Shown here one piece after another: positions 1 through 9,261 of a stretch of DNA of 64,000 nt (its first letter is position 1; every line of letters starts with the position of its first letter). This DNA comes from Rebecca billardiae RCC1528 (taxonomy: Eukaryota > Haptophyta), in NCBI GenBank assembly GCA_965240325.2, contig OZ251222.1:2542001-2606000 (forward strand). Reading direction: 5' to 3'. Both the position numbers and the translations under genes were made by a program. Below the pieces are notes generated by a model, which saw only the letters and a list, made by a program, of their open reading frames with translations, did not search any database and was not told where the DNA came from.

Positions 1-2
1 CT

Positions 3-2024
3 CGCGGCTCGCTTGCATCCAGCGCCGAGCGCGAGAACGCGGACGCCGAGGCCCGGCGCCTCCTCGAAGCCGAGCTGGAGGCGGCCACCGCGCGCGCGGA
101 GGCGACACGCGCCGAGTCGGCAAAGCTGCAGCGGGTGATCGGCGCAGCAGGGTGCACGGTGGAGTGCCTGACGGGTGCGCTGGAGGACGTGGATGCCGAG
201 TACGACCAGCTCTACGGGTGCGCGTGCGCCCCACCGCGACCAGCCTCATCTTCGGCCTGCGCCACGGACTGCTCGCACGGACTGATCTGACCTGACCCGC
301 CGCGCCCCCGCGTGCGCACTCGCCGCGTGCATCGCCACCGCGCACCCCGCAGCGCGCACCGCGACTTCACCGCGGAGGTGGACGCGCTCCGCTGCACCTC
401 CTCCCGCACCGCCGCGCACGAGCGCGGCGCCCTCGCCGAGGCGCAGGCGGAGCTGACCCGGCTTCGGCTTGACGCCTCGGGGCAGCGCGGACGGATTGCC
501 GCGCTGCAGGCCGAGGCGACCAAGCTGAGGGCGCAGCTCGGCGCGGCGGAGACGAAGGCAGCGGACGCGGCGTCGAGCGGGGCGAGCGCCGCGGAGGCCG
601 CGGCCAAGTTCGAGGTGCAGGCGCGCACCGTCGGGGAGGAGCTCACGGCGCTCAAGGCGCAGCTCGCACGCGCGCACGCCGACGGCGACGGCCGAGCGCG
701 CCAGCTCGCTGAGGCGACGAGCTCGCTCGAGCGCGAGCGCGCGTCGCTTGAGGCGCTCGAGCGGCGCGCCGAGCGTGAGGCGCAGGTGCTGCAGGCGAAG
801 CTGGACGACGCGAGCGCCGAGCTCAGCCGGCGCGAGCAGCGCTGCGCGCACCTGCAGCAGCAGCTCGAGGGCGCGCTCGGAGAGGGCAGGGAGGCACGCG
901 CGGCGGTGGAGGCGGCGCGGCGGCACGGCGCGGGCGAGGGCGCTGCACACGCCATCGAGCTCCGAACGCTCGGCGCCGAGCTCGCTGTGCTCGAGACGTC
1001 TTGCGCACGGGTGGACGAGCGCGTCGCGACGCAGGTCGAGCAGGAGAGCGCAAAGGCGGCCGCGGCCACGGCGCGCGCCGAGCACGAGGCGGCGCACAAG
1101 ACGGCGGTGCGGAGCCGCGCGCGCCGGCGCGGCAGCGGCGCGGCGCGTGCCGCAGCTCGGGTGCTCCCACCCTCCGCTCACAGCGCCGTCCGCGCGCCCT
1201 CCGCGTGCTCCGTGCGCCCGCCGCCCGCCCGTGCGCGTGCGCAGGCCCTCGAGAGCCAGCTCGCCAAGACGAGCGCGCAGCTCAAGGTGGCCGAGCGCAA
1301 GCTGGGCGAGGCCACGCACCGGCTGGGCGCGGCGCAGCGGCACGGCACGCAGCTCCGCGCCGCGCAGGAGCAGCTCGCAGAGCTGCGCGCGGCGCTGGAC
1401 AAGAAGACCGCCCTGTGCGAGCGGCTGCTCAAGCGGCAGTCGGCGTTCCATCCCGCCGCACCGAGTGCGCACGCCGACGCCGGGCCGGACGACGACGGCC
1501 GCACGGGGCCGCGAGGGGCGTCGCTCGGCGGCGGCGGCGGCAAGGAGAACGCGCGTTCTGACGGGCTCCCCTCGCCGCGCCTCGCCGAGCAGCCGCGCTC
1601 GGCGCACGCGCGCTCCGGCCCGCTGCGCAGGCCCAACTTTGCGGCACCCTCGAGCTCGACAGCCAAGGGTGCGGCGCCCGCCGCTCGCACGGCCTTCCGC
1701 TCGCGCCCCGCGCTGCGCCCGGGTGGCGCAGCCTCGGCGCCGTCGACGCCCAAGCGGGAGACACGCTCGCCCGCGAGCGCGCGGCCTGCGCCGTCTCCCC
1801 GGCTTGAGGTGAGCACAGGCAATGACTCGCCCTGTCACGGCGGCTCCGAGCAAGACGCGGCGGCGCCCGATCTCGACTGCGCATCCGAGGCCTCCTTGGG
1901 GGCGGCCGGCCCGAGGCCGCGGCGCAAGTCAGGCGTCAAAGTCGTGCCGTCGCGCTACATGGAGTCTGCGCTTGCAGCGAGCAGCAACCGCCGTCGCTCA
2001 TCTGAGGCGGGGCTGGCGGCGTAA
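3..2024 (+). CDS. Coiled-coil protein, 3' part (5' end outside window)
   Basis: The reading frame is open from base 3, so the gene begins upstream of the window. Exons are 3-217, 353-1106 and 1245-2024, and both GT-AG junctions keep phase. The first intron (135 bp) must be removed. The second (138 bp) could be read through in frame, but its translation is Arg/Pro-rich and breaks an otherwise continuous heptad pattern. The N-terminal two thirds is a long Ala/Glu/Leu/Arg coiled coil. The tail is a Ser/Pro/Arg-rich disordered region. Near the C-terminus the basic motif VVPSRYMES resembles the short microtubule-binding motif of HAUS8/AUG8 augmin subunits, which is only a weak hint of a cytoskeletal or centrosomal role. 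AATAAA lies 75 bp after the stop. Confidence 0.65.
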
Positions 2025-2098
2025 TTCGTGACGACGAATATTGATACAGCAGCAGTGTCAGCAAGCTGCCGGGCGCGCGCTGCCCTGCGGGCTCAGTA

Positions 2099-2104
2099 AA
2101 TAAA
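2099..2104 (+). terminator. Candidate polyadenylation signal AATAAA
   Basis: AATAAA stands 75 bp after the stop codon of the coiled-coil gene, just before a C-rich tract at 2110-2148. The position fits a 3'-end signal. I did not see a comparable hexamer consistently after other genes here, so it may be fortuitous. Confidence 0.35.
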
Positions 2105-3839
2105 GCGGTCCCCCGCCGGCCCCGCCCCCGCCCCCGCCCCCCCCCCCTTGGCCCAACGTGAACGGCCCGTTCTTAAACGGGCCCTTCGAGCCCCTCCGGA
2201 GTCCGGGAGTCCGGAGTGGCCGTGGCCCGGCGTGGGCGAGTGGCAACGTGAACCGTCGTGAACGGGCCTTGGCCCTCGAGGTCCCGCGCGCTCGTTATCA
2301 GCTACGACTCTCGTCTGAATGCGACAGATTACGGCCTCAATACAGATAACAGATAGGTGGGCCCACAGCCATTTAAAAATGAAAACACAATCTCTCTGGC
2401 TTTTTCGGACCGCAGCCGTGCTCTTTTTCTCGCGCTGAAGTCCCTTTTTTCCAGGCCGCCAAACTCCCGGTCCGGGAAGCCGGTCGCTCGCGAAAACGAT
2501 GACCGGGATCGACCTGTGCGCGTCGTCAGCGCGTTGTCCGCCGCGCTTGCCCGCCTACCATGCGAGGCACGCTGCGCCGCACGCCCGTGGCATACTGCGT
2601 AGCCCTCTGAAACGAGCCATGCGAACGGTTCATCCCTGGGTCATCTTCCCGGTCCGCCATCTCTCGCCGACAGTCGCGCGTTCAAACACCGGAACAGCTT
2701 TGAGGATTGTAATGCGTGCACAACGCGAGCTTGGGACGCACTCGAATCAACTCGGACACTCCGGAGCGTTACTCGGACAGCATATGCATGGTATCCTGGC
2801 AAGGCCCAGCTACTTCTGTGGCCCTGCGGAGACCCGCCTCGTCGGTCAGGTCCCCGGAAGTCTGCGCGGTGTGACCGAACGCTGTGGCTATTCACATGAT
2901 CGTGGGCACTTGGGGAAGGATCTGATGGTCAAACAGCGGTCAAAGTGGATGCGTGTGCCGTCTGTTACCTCCCCGGCCTCGACTCAACTCTCAGTGCCGA
3001 CGCACCTCAGGTGTTTGGAAGCTACGAGCCCCTTGGAGGGCCTCGAGCCACACGATTGCACGAGGTCGGGCTGCGCGTCAAGCCGGGTAGATCGCAGCTG
3101 ATGCGCTTGTTGAGCCCTGTCGTGGCTCTACGCGTACCTCAAGAGCCCAGCTACTCCCCCCGCGCGGCCGCACAGCAGTCGCCCCGCCTCTGCTTGGTCA
3201 TCCGCTGTGCGCCGTGCTCGCTGCGGACAGTACAGTTGATGCGTTCACCAGTGATTTGAGCCCTTCGTGAGCCTGCCCGAGGACGTTGGTGGCGCCGCCG
3301 ACGCCGGTGCACGGTCAGCAGGCGTTTCAGCTTACCTGCGAGCCATGTCTCGCCCTGCTGCCACGCAGGAAGCGGTGATGAGTGCACATCGCTACGCGCG
3401 CGCGCGCACCACGGCGAGCCAGCTCGGCGCTGCGACGAAGCGGCCGTTGCGCACAGTTAGGCAAAGGACGGTCAAGCTGAGGACAGCTCGGACACAGCTT
3501 GGTCGCAGTGTAGAGCAACGGTTAGGTCGGGGCATGAGAATAGGCGTTCGATGCATAGCAGTGCCTGCCTTGAACGCCACAGATGAGCTCTCGACGAACC
3601 TTGTCCGCCGTGTTTACGCTGCGGGCTGCTGGATGGGCCCGGCGCCGCGTGCACCACTCCTGCTTGCCTTGACCACGGCGGGCGGGCTGGCGCCGCGACT
3701 CGGTGCGGCTCAATCTTTGCCCACGGCTCCTTAAGACTCATCCTTCGAGGGTAGAAGGGTTGGAAAAATTCTTAGGTGTCACATGCACGCCGTACGGCTG
3801 CTACGAGAGCAGTCTGAAACAGTCTGAAATACTATGGCA

Positions 3840-3931
3840 GCCATGCTGATCAGCATGGCGGTGTATATGTAACGCACGGGTGTAACGGCCGTTATCCCGT
3901 ATTCTCACAGTGCCCATATACGCCGTATATG
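3840..3931. repeat. Cluster of short perfect palindromes
   Basis: Three palindromes occur within 92 bp: a perfect 20-mer at 3840-3859 centred on TGATCA, TAACGGCCGTTA at 3883-3894 (extended by outer arms ACGGG and CCCGT), and CATATACG-C-CGTATATG at 3915-3931. No gene is nearby on either side for 500 bp. Function is unknown. They could be protein-binding sites, cruciform-forming DNA or remnants of a mobile element. Confidence 0.6.
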
Positions 3932-4435
3932 TGACAATGGGTGTGCATGCTGCTGAAGACCTATGATCAGCTCATCAAAGTGCTATATCAAAGTGACGTC
4001 TATCGACCCTATATATCACGTTTAAGACGCCCGTTACATGGCCGTTACATTGGTCACAGGCCATTTCCAATAAGTAAACAGGACCACCGTTACTCCCTAT
4101 ATTTACAGCATGTACCACTGGTTTTTTAACCAGGCAGGCCAGGGGCCATCTCCTGGGGCTGGAATCCAGCTCGAGACGAAAGTAAACATCGCGCTATGAG
4201 CTCGCGCTCTGCGTCACTATAATCCCACAGTGGCCAGTGGGCCCACCTATAACAGATTACTCGAATCAGAATACTGATTACCGTCGTACAGTGTTAACGC
4301 CGTGTTATATATCGTCACAGGCTTCAACGCCTATGTATATATATTCCGCCATTGAACAATGAACGACAGCGGTCTCACACCGGCCACCGCCCGTCTCAGC
4401 TCGGACGGCTCCGCGGGCTAGTCATCGCGAGCCTA

Positions 4436-5476
4436 CTAGCCACATGCGTGCGCATCGTGGAAGGTGAAGAGCGGGTCGAGTGTCGCGGTGGCGTCATAGT
4501 GCGCTACTGCGCGCGCGAGGAAGCGGTCGCCGTCGAGTGACTTTCCCTGGCCGCCCAGCTCGGCCGGCAGCGTCGCCGCGTCCAGCTCCTTGAGAAAGGT
4601 CTGGGCCTCCTCGCCCTCGCGCACCATCACGAACTTGTCGCGCGTGTCCTGCGGCACCCACATGGAGAAGATCTTGAACGCCGCCCAGAAGAGGAGGTTC
4701 GGCTTGTAGAACCACACGCGGCGCAGGCTCTCCGGGTAGAAGGTCGTGGCGATCCGCAGCGCCTCCTTGAGCACAGGCATGCCGTCAGGGCACGACTCGT
4801 GCTGCGGCAGGTGCGGGCCGACGCTCGGGCTGGGCGCGACGCGTCGCTTGATGGCGTCGCTGCAGTCTACGCAGCCGTCCGCGTCCCAGTACCGCGCGTG
4901 CTCGTGCGCCTTCATCTCGCCCGCCGGGTAAGCCGACAGGTCGAGGATGTATGACGCACCGCCGCGCGCCGCCTCGAGCACGGCGCGCTCGAGCACAAAG
5001 ATGGCCGCGCGGATGTGCGTGCTCGGGATCATGCGGTCCGCGGGCTTGAAGCCCGGGGCGCGCTCGTCGGACATCAGTGCGATGCGCCCGACGAGCACGG
5101 GCGAGCCCTGCCGATCGCGAAGCCCCATGTCGCCAAAGTACATGGCGGCGCCTGGGTTGGTCTGGTGGTGGAAGAGCAGCCGCGCCATCCCGCGCCGGTG
5201 GAAGTCGACGCAGCGGTAGGCGTGGCGGAACTGGAGGAAGTCGCGCAGGCGCGCCTCGGCCGTCTCGACCGGGGCGGATGACCTCTGGTTGCGCTCGGCT
5301 CGCAGGAAGCGGGCGACCAGCGCGTTGATTTGAGACGGCGCGAGCAGGGGGTCGAGCGCCGCCTCGGCGTATGTCGGCAAGAGCTTCTGAATGAATCGCC
5401 GGCGCAGCTCGTCCAGCTCGTGGTCAGAGTGCTCGTACTCGCTCGCCCGTGCCGGGCCGGGCGCGCCGGGTGCCAT
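4436..5476 (-). CDS. Sec14-like CRAL-TRIO lipid-transfer protein
   Basis: This single-exon gene encodes 346 residues. Residues about 20-75 fit the helical CRAL-TRIO N region, and residues about 90-310 the CRAL-TRIO lipid-binding fold. The signature is the segment TTFYPESLRRVWFYKPN followed by LLFWAAFKIFSMWVPQDTR, equivalent to the Sec14 'YPE.L....I.N.P..F...W..IKP.L...T..K' pattern. Family members bind phosphatidylinositol or other lipids in the cytosol and move them between membranes or present them to kinases. No signal peptide or membrane segment is seen. The insert at residues about 195-235 (two Cys, Asp-rich) is longer than in yeast Sec14. The gene is divergent from the two-pass membrane protein, with 269 bp between the two ATGs. 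The ligand cannot be predicted. Confidence 0.8.
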   Translation of the reverse strand: MAPGAPGPARASEYEHSDHELDELRRRFIQKLLPTYAEAALDPLLAPSQINALVARFLRAERNQRSSAPVETAEARLRDFLQFRHAYRCVDFHRRGMARLLFHHQTNPGAAMYFGDMGLRDRQGSPVLVGRIALMSDERAPGFKPADRMIPSTHIRAAIFVLERAVLEAARGGASYILDLSAYPAGEMKAHEHARYWDADGCVDCSDAIKRRVAPSPSVGPHLPQHESCPDGMPVLKEALRIATTFYPESLRRVWFYKPNLLFWAAFKIFSMWVPQDTRDKFVMVREGEEAQTFLKELDAATLPAELGGQGKSLDGDRFLARAVAHYDATATLDPLFTFHDAHACG

Positions 5477-5745
5477 TGCCGCGCGCTGCGCCTCCTCCGC
5501 CCGCGGACGGGGCGTCCACGCTGAGGAAGGGGCGGAGGGATTCCTTATTGCTGACCCTCGGCAACTGTCATATTGGTGAGCGCTCCGGCACGAGTATCCG
5601 GAGCCATCGATCCCTTATCGGGATGACTGGGACTTGGGAGGCGGAGAAGGCGCCGATCGTGACGAACTCGGCGGTGGTCAGGAGCGCGCACCTCTAGCGC
5701 CCTCGCTGGGCGCTCGCCCGCTGCGCCGCTGCAGGCGGCACAGCC

Positions 5746-7473
5746 ATGTTCGCGGTGTGGGCGATCGTGCACGGTGGCCCGGGCGTCTTCGCCACCCACA
5801 AGCGCGTGCTCATCCAGCTGCAGGGCGGATGGCTGATCTTTGGCAAGAAGTCGTACGACTACACGCAGGTGCGCGTATTTGAGGACGACAGCCCGACGAT
5901 GCTGCACATGGAGCTGCGCTCGGGGCAGATGCTCAAGCGGCGCACGATGACGTTCGCGACGCAGCAGGACTGCGAGCGGCTCTACGCCGAGATCAACGCG
6001 TGGCTAGACGCGTATGGCGAGCTCGTGCGCGAGAACAGCGCGGCGGCCACAGCCGACAGCCTCACGGCGCTGGCGAGCAAGTTCCACTCCTCGGATCGGG
6101 AGGGCTCGGAGACGTGGCGCCGCGTGAGCGTGGACGAGGAGGAGGAGCTCTCGCGCGCGATCTTGGCCACGATGACCTTCCTCTGCTCGCGGATCGTGCG
6201 CAGCCCGCTGCTGTGGTCGCTGTTTGTGCTCGCGATGATCTGCGTCGGCCTGGGCATGGTGCAGTCGATGCTGCTCGAGATCGGCACGCGCTCGGGCAGC
6301 AACTGGTTCCCCGCGTCGTGCAAGGTGCGCGGCTTCGTCTTCACCGCGCTCGAGGTGCAGCTCGCCAAGTACGAGAACGCGCACACCAAGGACAAGACGG
6401 GCGTCGAGATGTGGCGCGTGACGGGCGCGTACAACGTGACGGTCAAGCTGAACGACGGCTGCGATGCCATGCCGGACAGCCAGCCCACGGCGCAGGAGAT
6501 GGCGGAGACGGAGCGTGCGGAGGAGGAGGAGGGCTTCTTCATCATGCGAGTCTCTCCTCCGCCCCCTCCCCCGCTCCCCCCGCCGTTCCCCATGCCGCCG
6601 GCCATCCCGCCGTCGCCCCCGGCGCCCCCCCCTTTGGCTCCGCCCGGCTCTGTGGTGGTCACGCGCCCGCCTGCCCACCATCGGCTGCACGTCTCCTTGG
6701 GCACGCGGCACCACCGGCACAAGAGCCCGCCCCCGAAGAGCACGCACCGGAAGAAGGACCGATGCCGCAAGGCGGAGGCGCGCGCCGACGAGCTGCGCGG
6801 GCCGCACGTCGCGTACCTCAAGCTAGTGAACATGCACGACGACTTCTGCTACGGCCCGGTCGGCAGCACGGAGGAGGAGGCGACGGCGTACTGCGCGGAG
6901 ACGTGGGAGGTGTGGTTCCGCCAGCGCTACCCGGTCGGCTCCGAGCCACGCTGCTGGGTGTACGAGAAGCACCTCACCGCGAGCGACGTGCACGTGCAGG
7001 TGGTGCTCACGCGCGGCCTGCCGGCGGTCATCATCTTCTACCTGACGTACTGGGGCGCGGTCGTCCTCGCGTGCATCTGGCTGGCCATTCTCGGCTTGCA
7101 GCGCGTGGCGGAGAGCAGGGGCTGGCTCACCTCCCAGGCCAAGCCCACGCTCATCAGCGCGGAGAGCCAGGACATCCTCAACCTGGCGGGCGGCATGGGC
7201 CTCCCGGGCACGCGGCTGGCCGCTCGGATGGAGCAGGACTACCACGACGACCAGCCGGTGGCGGGCGGCGTCTTCGCCAACGGCGCGCACGACGCGGACT
7301 CGGACGCGGGCTCCAGGCGAAACTCGGGACAGAGCGACGGCAGCTTTGGGCGCGGCTGGATGAGATTCCCGATGACTCGGCGCCGCTCGAAAGAGGTCGA
7401 CCTGGGCGGCGTGACAGTGCGCGTCTCGCCTGAGAAGCTCAAAGGGAATACGGTCCGCGGCGGCATGCTGTGA
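5746..7473 (+). CDS. Two-pass membrane protein with PH-like N-terminus and six-Cys ectodomain
   Basis: This single exon encodes 575 residues and starts at an ATG in good context (CAGCCATG). Residues 1-95 look like a PH-type beta-rich domain ending in a helix, probably cytosolic. One membrane segment lies at about 153-178 and a second at about 423-450, enclosing a roughly 245-residue loop. The loop carries N-glycosylation sites, a polyproline stretch (about 268-305) and six cysteines, including ASCKV, NDGCD, FCYGPVG and RCWVYE. A cytosolic Ser/Arg-rich tail follows. The same core, with all six cysteines, recurs in the gene at 58200-59753, so this is a real paralogous family. I do not recognise it. 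The topology suggests a surface or organelle-membrane protein, with no function assignable. Confidence 0.75.
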   Translation: MFAVWAIVHGGPGVFATHKRVLIQLQGGWLIFGKKSYDYTQVRVFEDDSPTMLHMELRSGQMLKRRTMTFATQQDCERLYAEINAWLDAYGELVRENSAAATADSLTALASKFHSSDREGSETWRRVSVDEEEELSRAILATMTFLCSRIVRSPLLWSLFVLAMICVGLGMVQSMLLEIGTRSGSNWFPASCKVRGFVFTALEVQLAKYENAHTKDKTGVEMWRVTGAYNVTVKLNDGCDAMPDSQPTAQEMAETERAEEEEGFFIMRVSPPPPPPLPPPFPMPPAIPPSPPAPPPLAPPGSVVVTRPPAHHRLHVSLGTRHHRHKSPPPKSTHRKKDRCRKAEARADELRGPHVAYLKLVNMHDDFCYGPVGSTEEEATAYCAETWEVWFRQRYPVGSEPRCWVYEKHLTASDVHVQVVLTRGLPAVIIFYLTYWGAVVLACIWLAILGLQRVAESRGWLTSQAKPTLISAESQDILNLAGGMGLPGTRLAARMEQDYHDDQPVAGGVFANGAHDADSDAGSRRNSGQSDGSFGRGWMRFPMTRRRSKEVDLGGVTVRVSPEKLKGNTVRGGML

Positions 7474-9261
7474 GACAGTGAGTGTGAATCATGTCCATAA
7501 CTATAACTATATATATAGCTGCCATTATTCATGAATTGACGGTGCGTCGTCGAGCTTCCGCTCGGCGATGCAGTGATGATGGGCGTCGGACTACTCGTCT
7601 ACTCGAGGCCGCGGGCCCGACTCGTCAGCATTGGCCGGGCCGCCGCGCCGCGGTCGGGGAGTGGATACAGACGGCTCAGGCGAGGAGCGCTGATCCTGCT
7701 TCCTGGTGTTTGTCTCTGCTGCTCGATATCTGCTGCTACAGCTTGCTGACTCTGACGCCTGCCCCGGCCCGTTGCATACCACGTCGCCGTTAATTAATAT
7801 ATATATAATTATAATAATTATAATTATAATAATATAATACCGATCGATCCGGATTTACTCGCGACTTCGAGTACAGTACTGACTCACAATCACATCATTA
7901 CACATGGCCTCATGCAGCAGCGCGCCGAATACTACCGCTAGACCTTAGCTTAATCATATCCGTGATGAGACTATATCCACCCCAGCGCGGCGTCCCGCCG
8001 TCCGTCCCGGCGGCTCCGCGGTCCTCGTACAGTATTGGCAGTGACGAATCCTGGCTGCTGGTCATTGCATTTGCGACTACTTCAGTACTTGTCGGTGCAT
8101 CAGCATCATCATCATCATCGGAGTCATCATCAGCCGAGGAGACCTGGATTGAGTGTGTGTCATATATATATGATGTATATTCAGTTATTTATGGTGCACT
8201 TAATGATGTCATAGCTGCACTGCGTATTACAGTTTACTCAGTCGTAGTTGATGCCGCAAATGAAACGAGCACTCAAGGCGCGGCCGAGGGCCACTTGATA
8301 TGAGCAATGAGCGCAACGCCACGCGCCGCTGTCGGGCCTGGGCGTCGCTAGTGACCGTAAGTGAGGCCCTAATCATCGCCGGCCATACCTACCAAGTACC
8401 ATGTGGCCGAGTAGCCCTCTGCTACGCCTCGATCACGACACGGCCTGTAAGCCACACCGTGAGCAACGCGGCAGCCAGGCCATCGGTTGCCGGTCGTCAT
8501 CACGCGCACTGTTCAAAATATGCGACGAGGGCAGCGCTACTGAGGACGCATCAGCCGCTCGACTCTTCTCTACCAGGGCGGTGCACCCCCCTTTCATTCC
8601 TTTGCACAATCTTTCCTGATTCCTTCCATGGACCCGCCTCTTTTTAAGCTCAGGCAGGCGAGATGGATTGTGCCAAGCTTTACGATCGCAGGTTGGGTGA
8701 GGGTGGTGGTTGGTTGGGGGCTGGCCAGGGTAGGGCTGGAGGCTTCGGCCGCCAGTCTGATCACCCGGAGCCCGTTATAAAGGGGAATTTAAAAGGTGCA
8801 GGCTATGCTCTGCCACCAACGCCGACTTAGTTGATTGAACCCCCTTGCGCCGACTTCGTGTCGACGATCGGGCACTGCCGCCGCCGACGAATCAGGAGAC
8901 CCGCGTCGTCCTACCTGTGTCGTTAAATCATAGAATGAGTACACATTATCGTAATATTCCTATCCACATCCAATAATGGGGGTACTGAAGGTAGCATGCA
9001 TTTATTACGTCGATGTGAGCAGTGCACACACGTCAATGAGTCAATCCATACCCCCGGATGATACCAGTATCATTGCCTTCCCTCGGTACCCCTCTTTTCA
9101 ATAATCATCTCATTCATTACCGAAGCATCACGGGATCAGGGTGCTAGCTCAGATATGATCTTACACGATGCGGGTGCGTAACACTGTACAATCGTTGCCC
9201 CTCCGCCTCCTCGGAGCCCTTCCGACAACCGCTCGTCCCTTGACGACAGCCTTCACCTCAC
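7474..9261. other. Gene-free interval, partly AT-rich
   Basis: This is 1.8 kb without a supportable gene. An AT-rich block at 7791-7850 consists almost only of A and T and could be a promoter-proximal or DNA-unwinding segment. Short frames at 7962-8303 and 8300-8647 are Ser-rich or low complexity and look random. An 18-bp block at 8647-8664 matches the end of the repeat found at 33109-33156 and 63939-63985. Confidence 0.55.
8647..8664 (+). repeat. Partial copy of the 47-bp dispersed repeat
   Basis: AGCTCAGGCAGGCGAGAT matches exactly the last 18 bases of the 47-bp repeat unit seen intact at 63939-63985 and, inverted, at 33109-33156. The upstream 29 bases of the unit are absent here. Confidence 0.5.

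Larger units (their letters stand above)
2025..4435. other. Gene-free interval with palindromes
   Basis: No reading frame in this 2.4-kb stretch resembles a known protein, and composition is lower in GC than the flanking genes. It holds a C-rich tract (2110-2148), a hairpin at 2164-2183 (GGCCCGTT and AACGGGCC around four bases), and several palindromes between 3840 and 3931. The longest frame, 2499-3101 on the plus strand, has no domain I recognise and no leader or splice support. Confidence 0.6.

Noticed and set aside
246-1853. A 535-codon minus-strand frame over the coiled-coil gene
   Set aside because: Its composition is almost entirely Arg, Ala and Leu and it lies wholly opposite a supported plus-strand gene.
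2499-3101. A 200-codon frame in the first intergenic interval
   Set aside because: It has no domain, leader or splice support, and mixed composition. Kept only as part of a gene-free interval.
7962-8303. A 113-codon frame with a Ser run
   Set aside because: It is low complexity, has no homologous pattern, and lies in an AT-variable intergenic region.
8830-8880. Possible tRNA-like words (TTGAACCCCC)
   Set aside because: No matching acceptor stem or D-arm could be formed. The same applies to similar words near 2678 and 29622.
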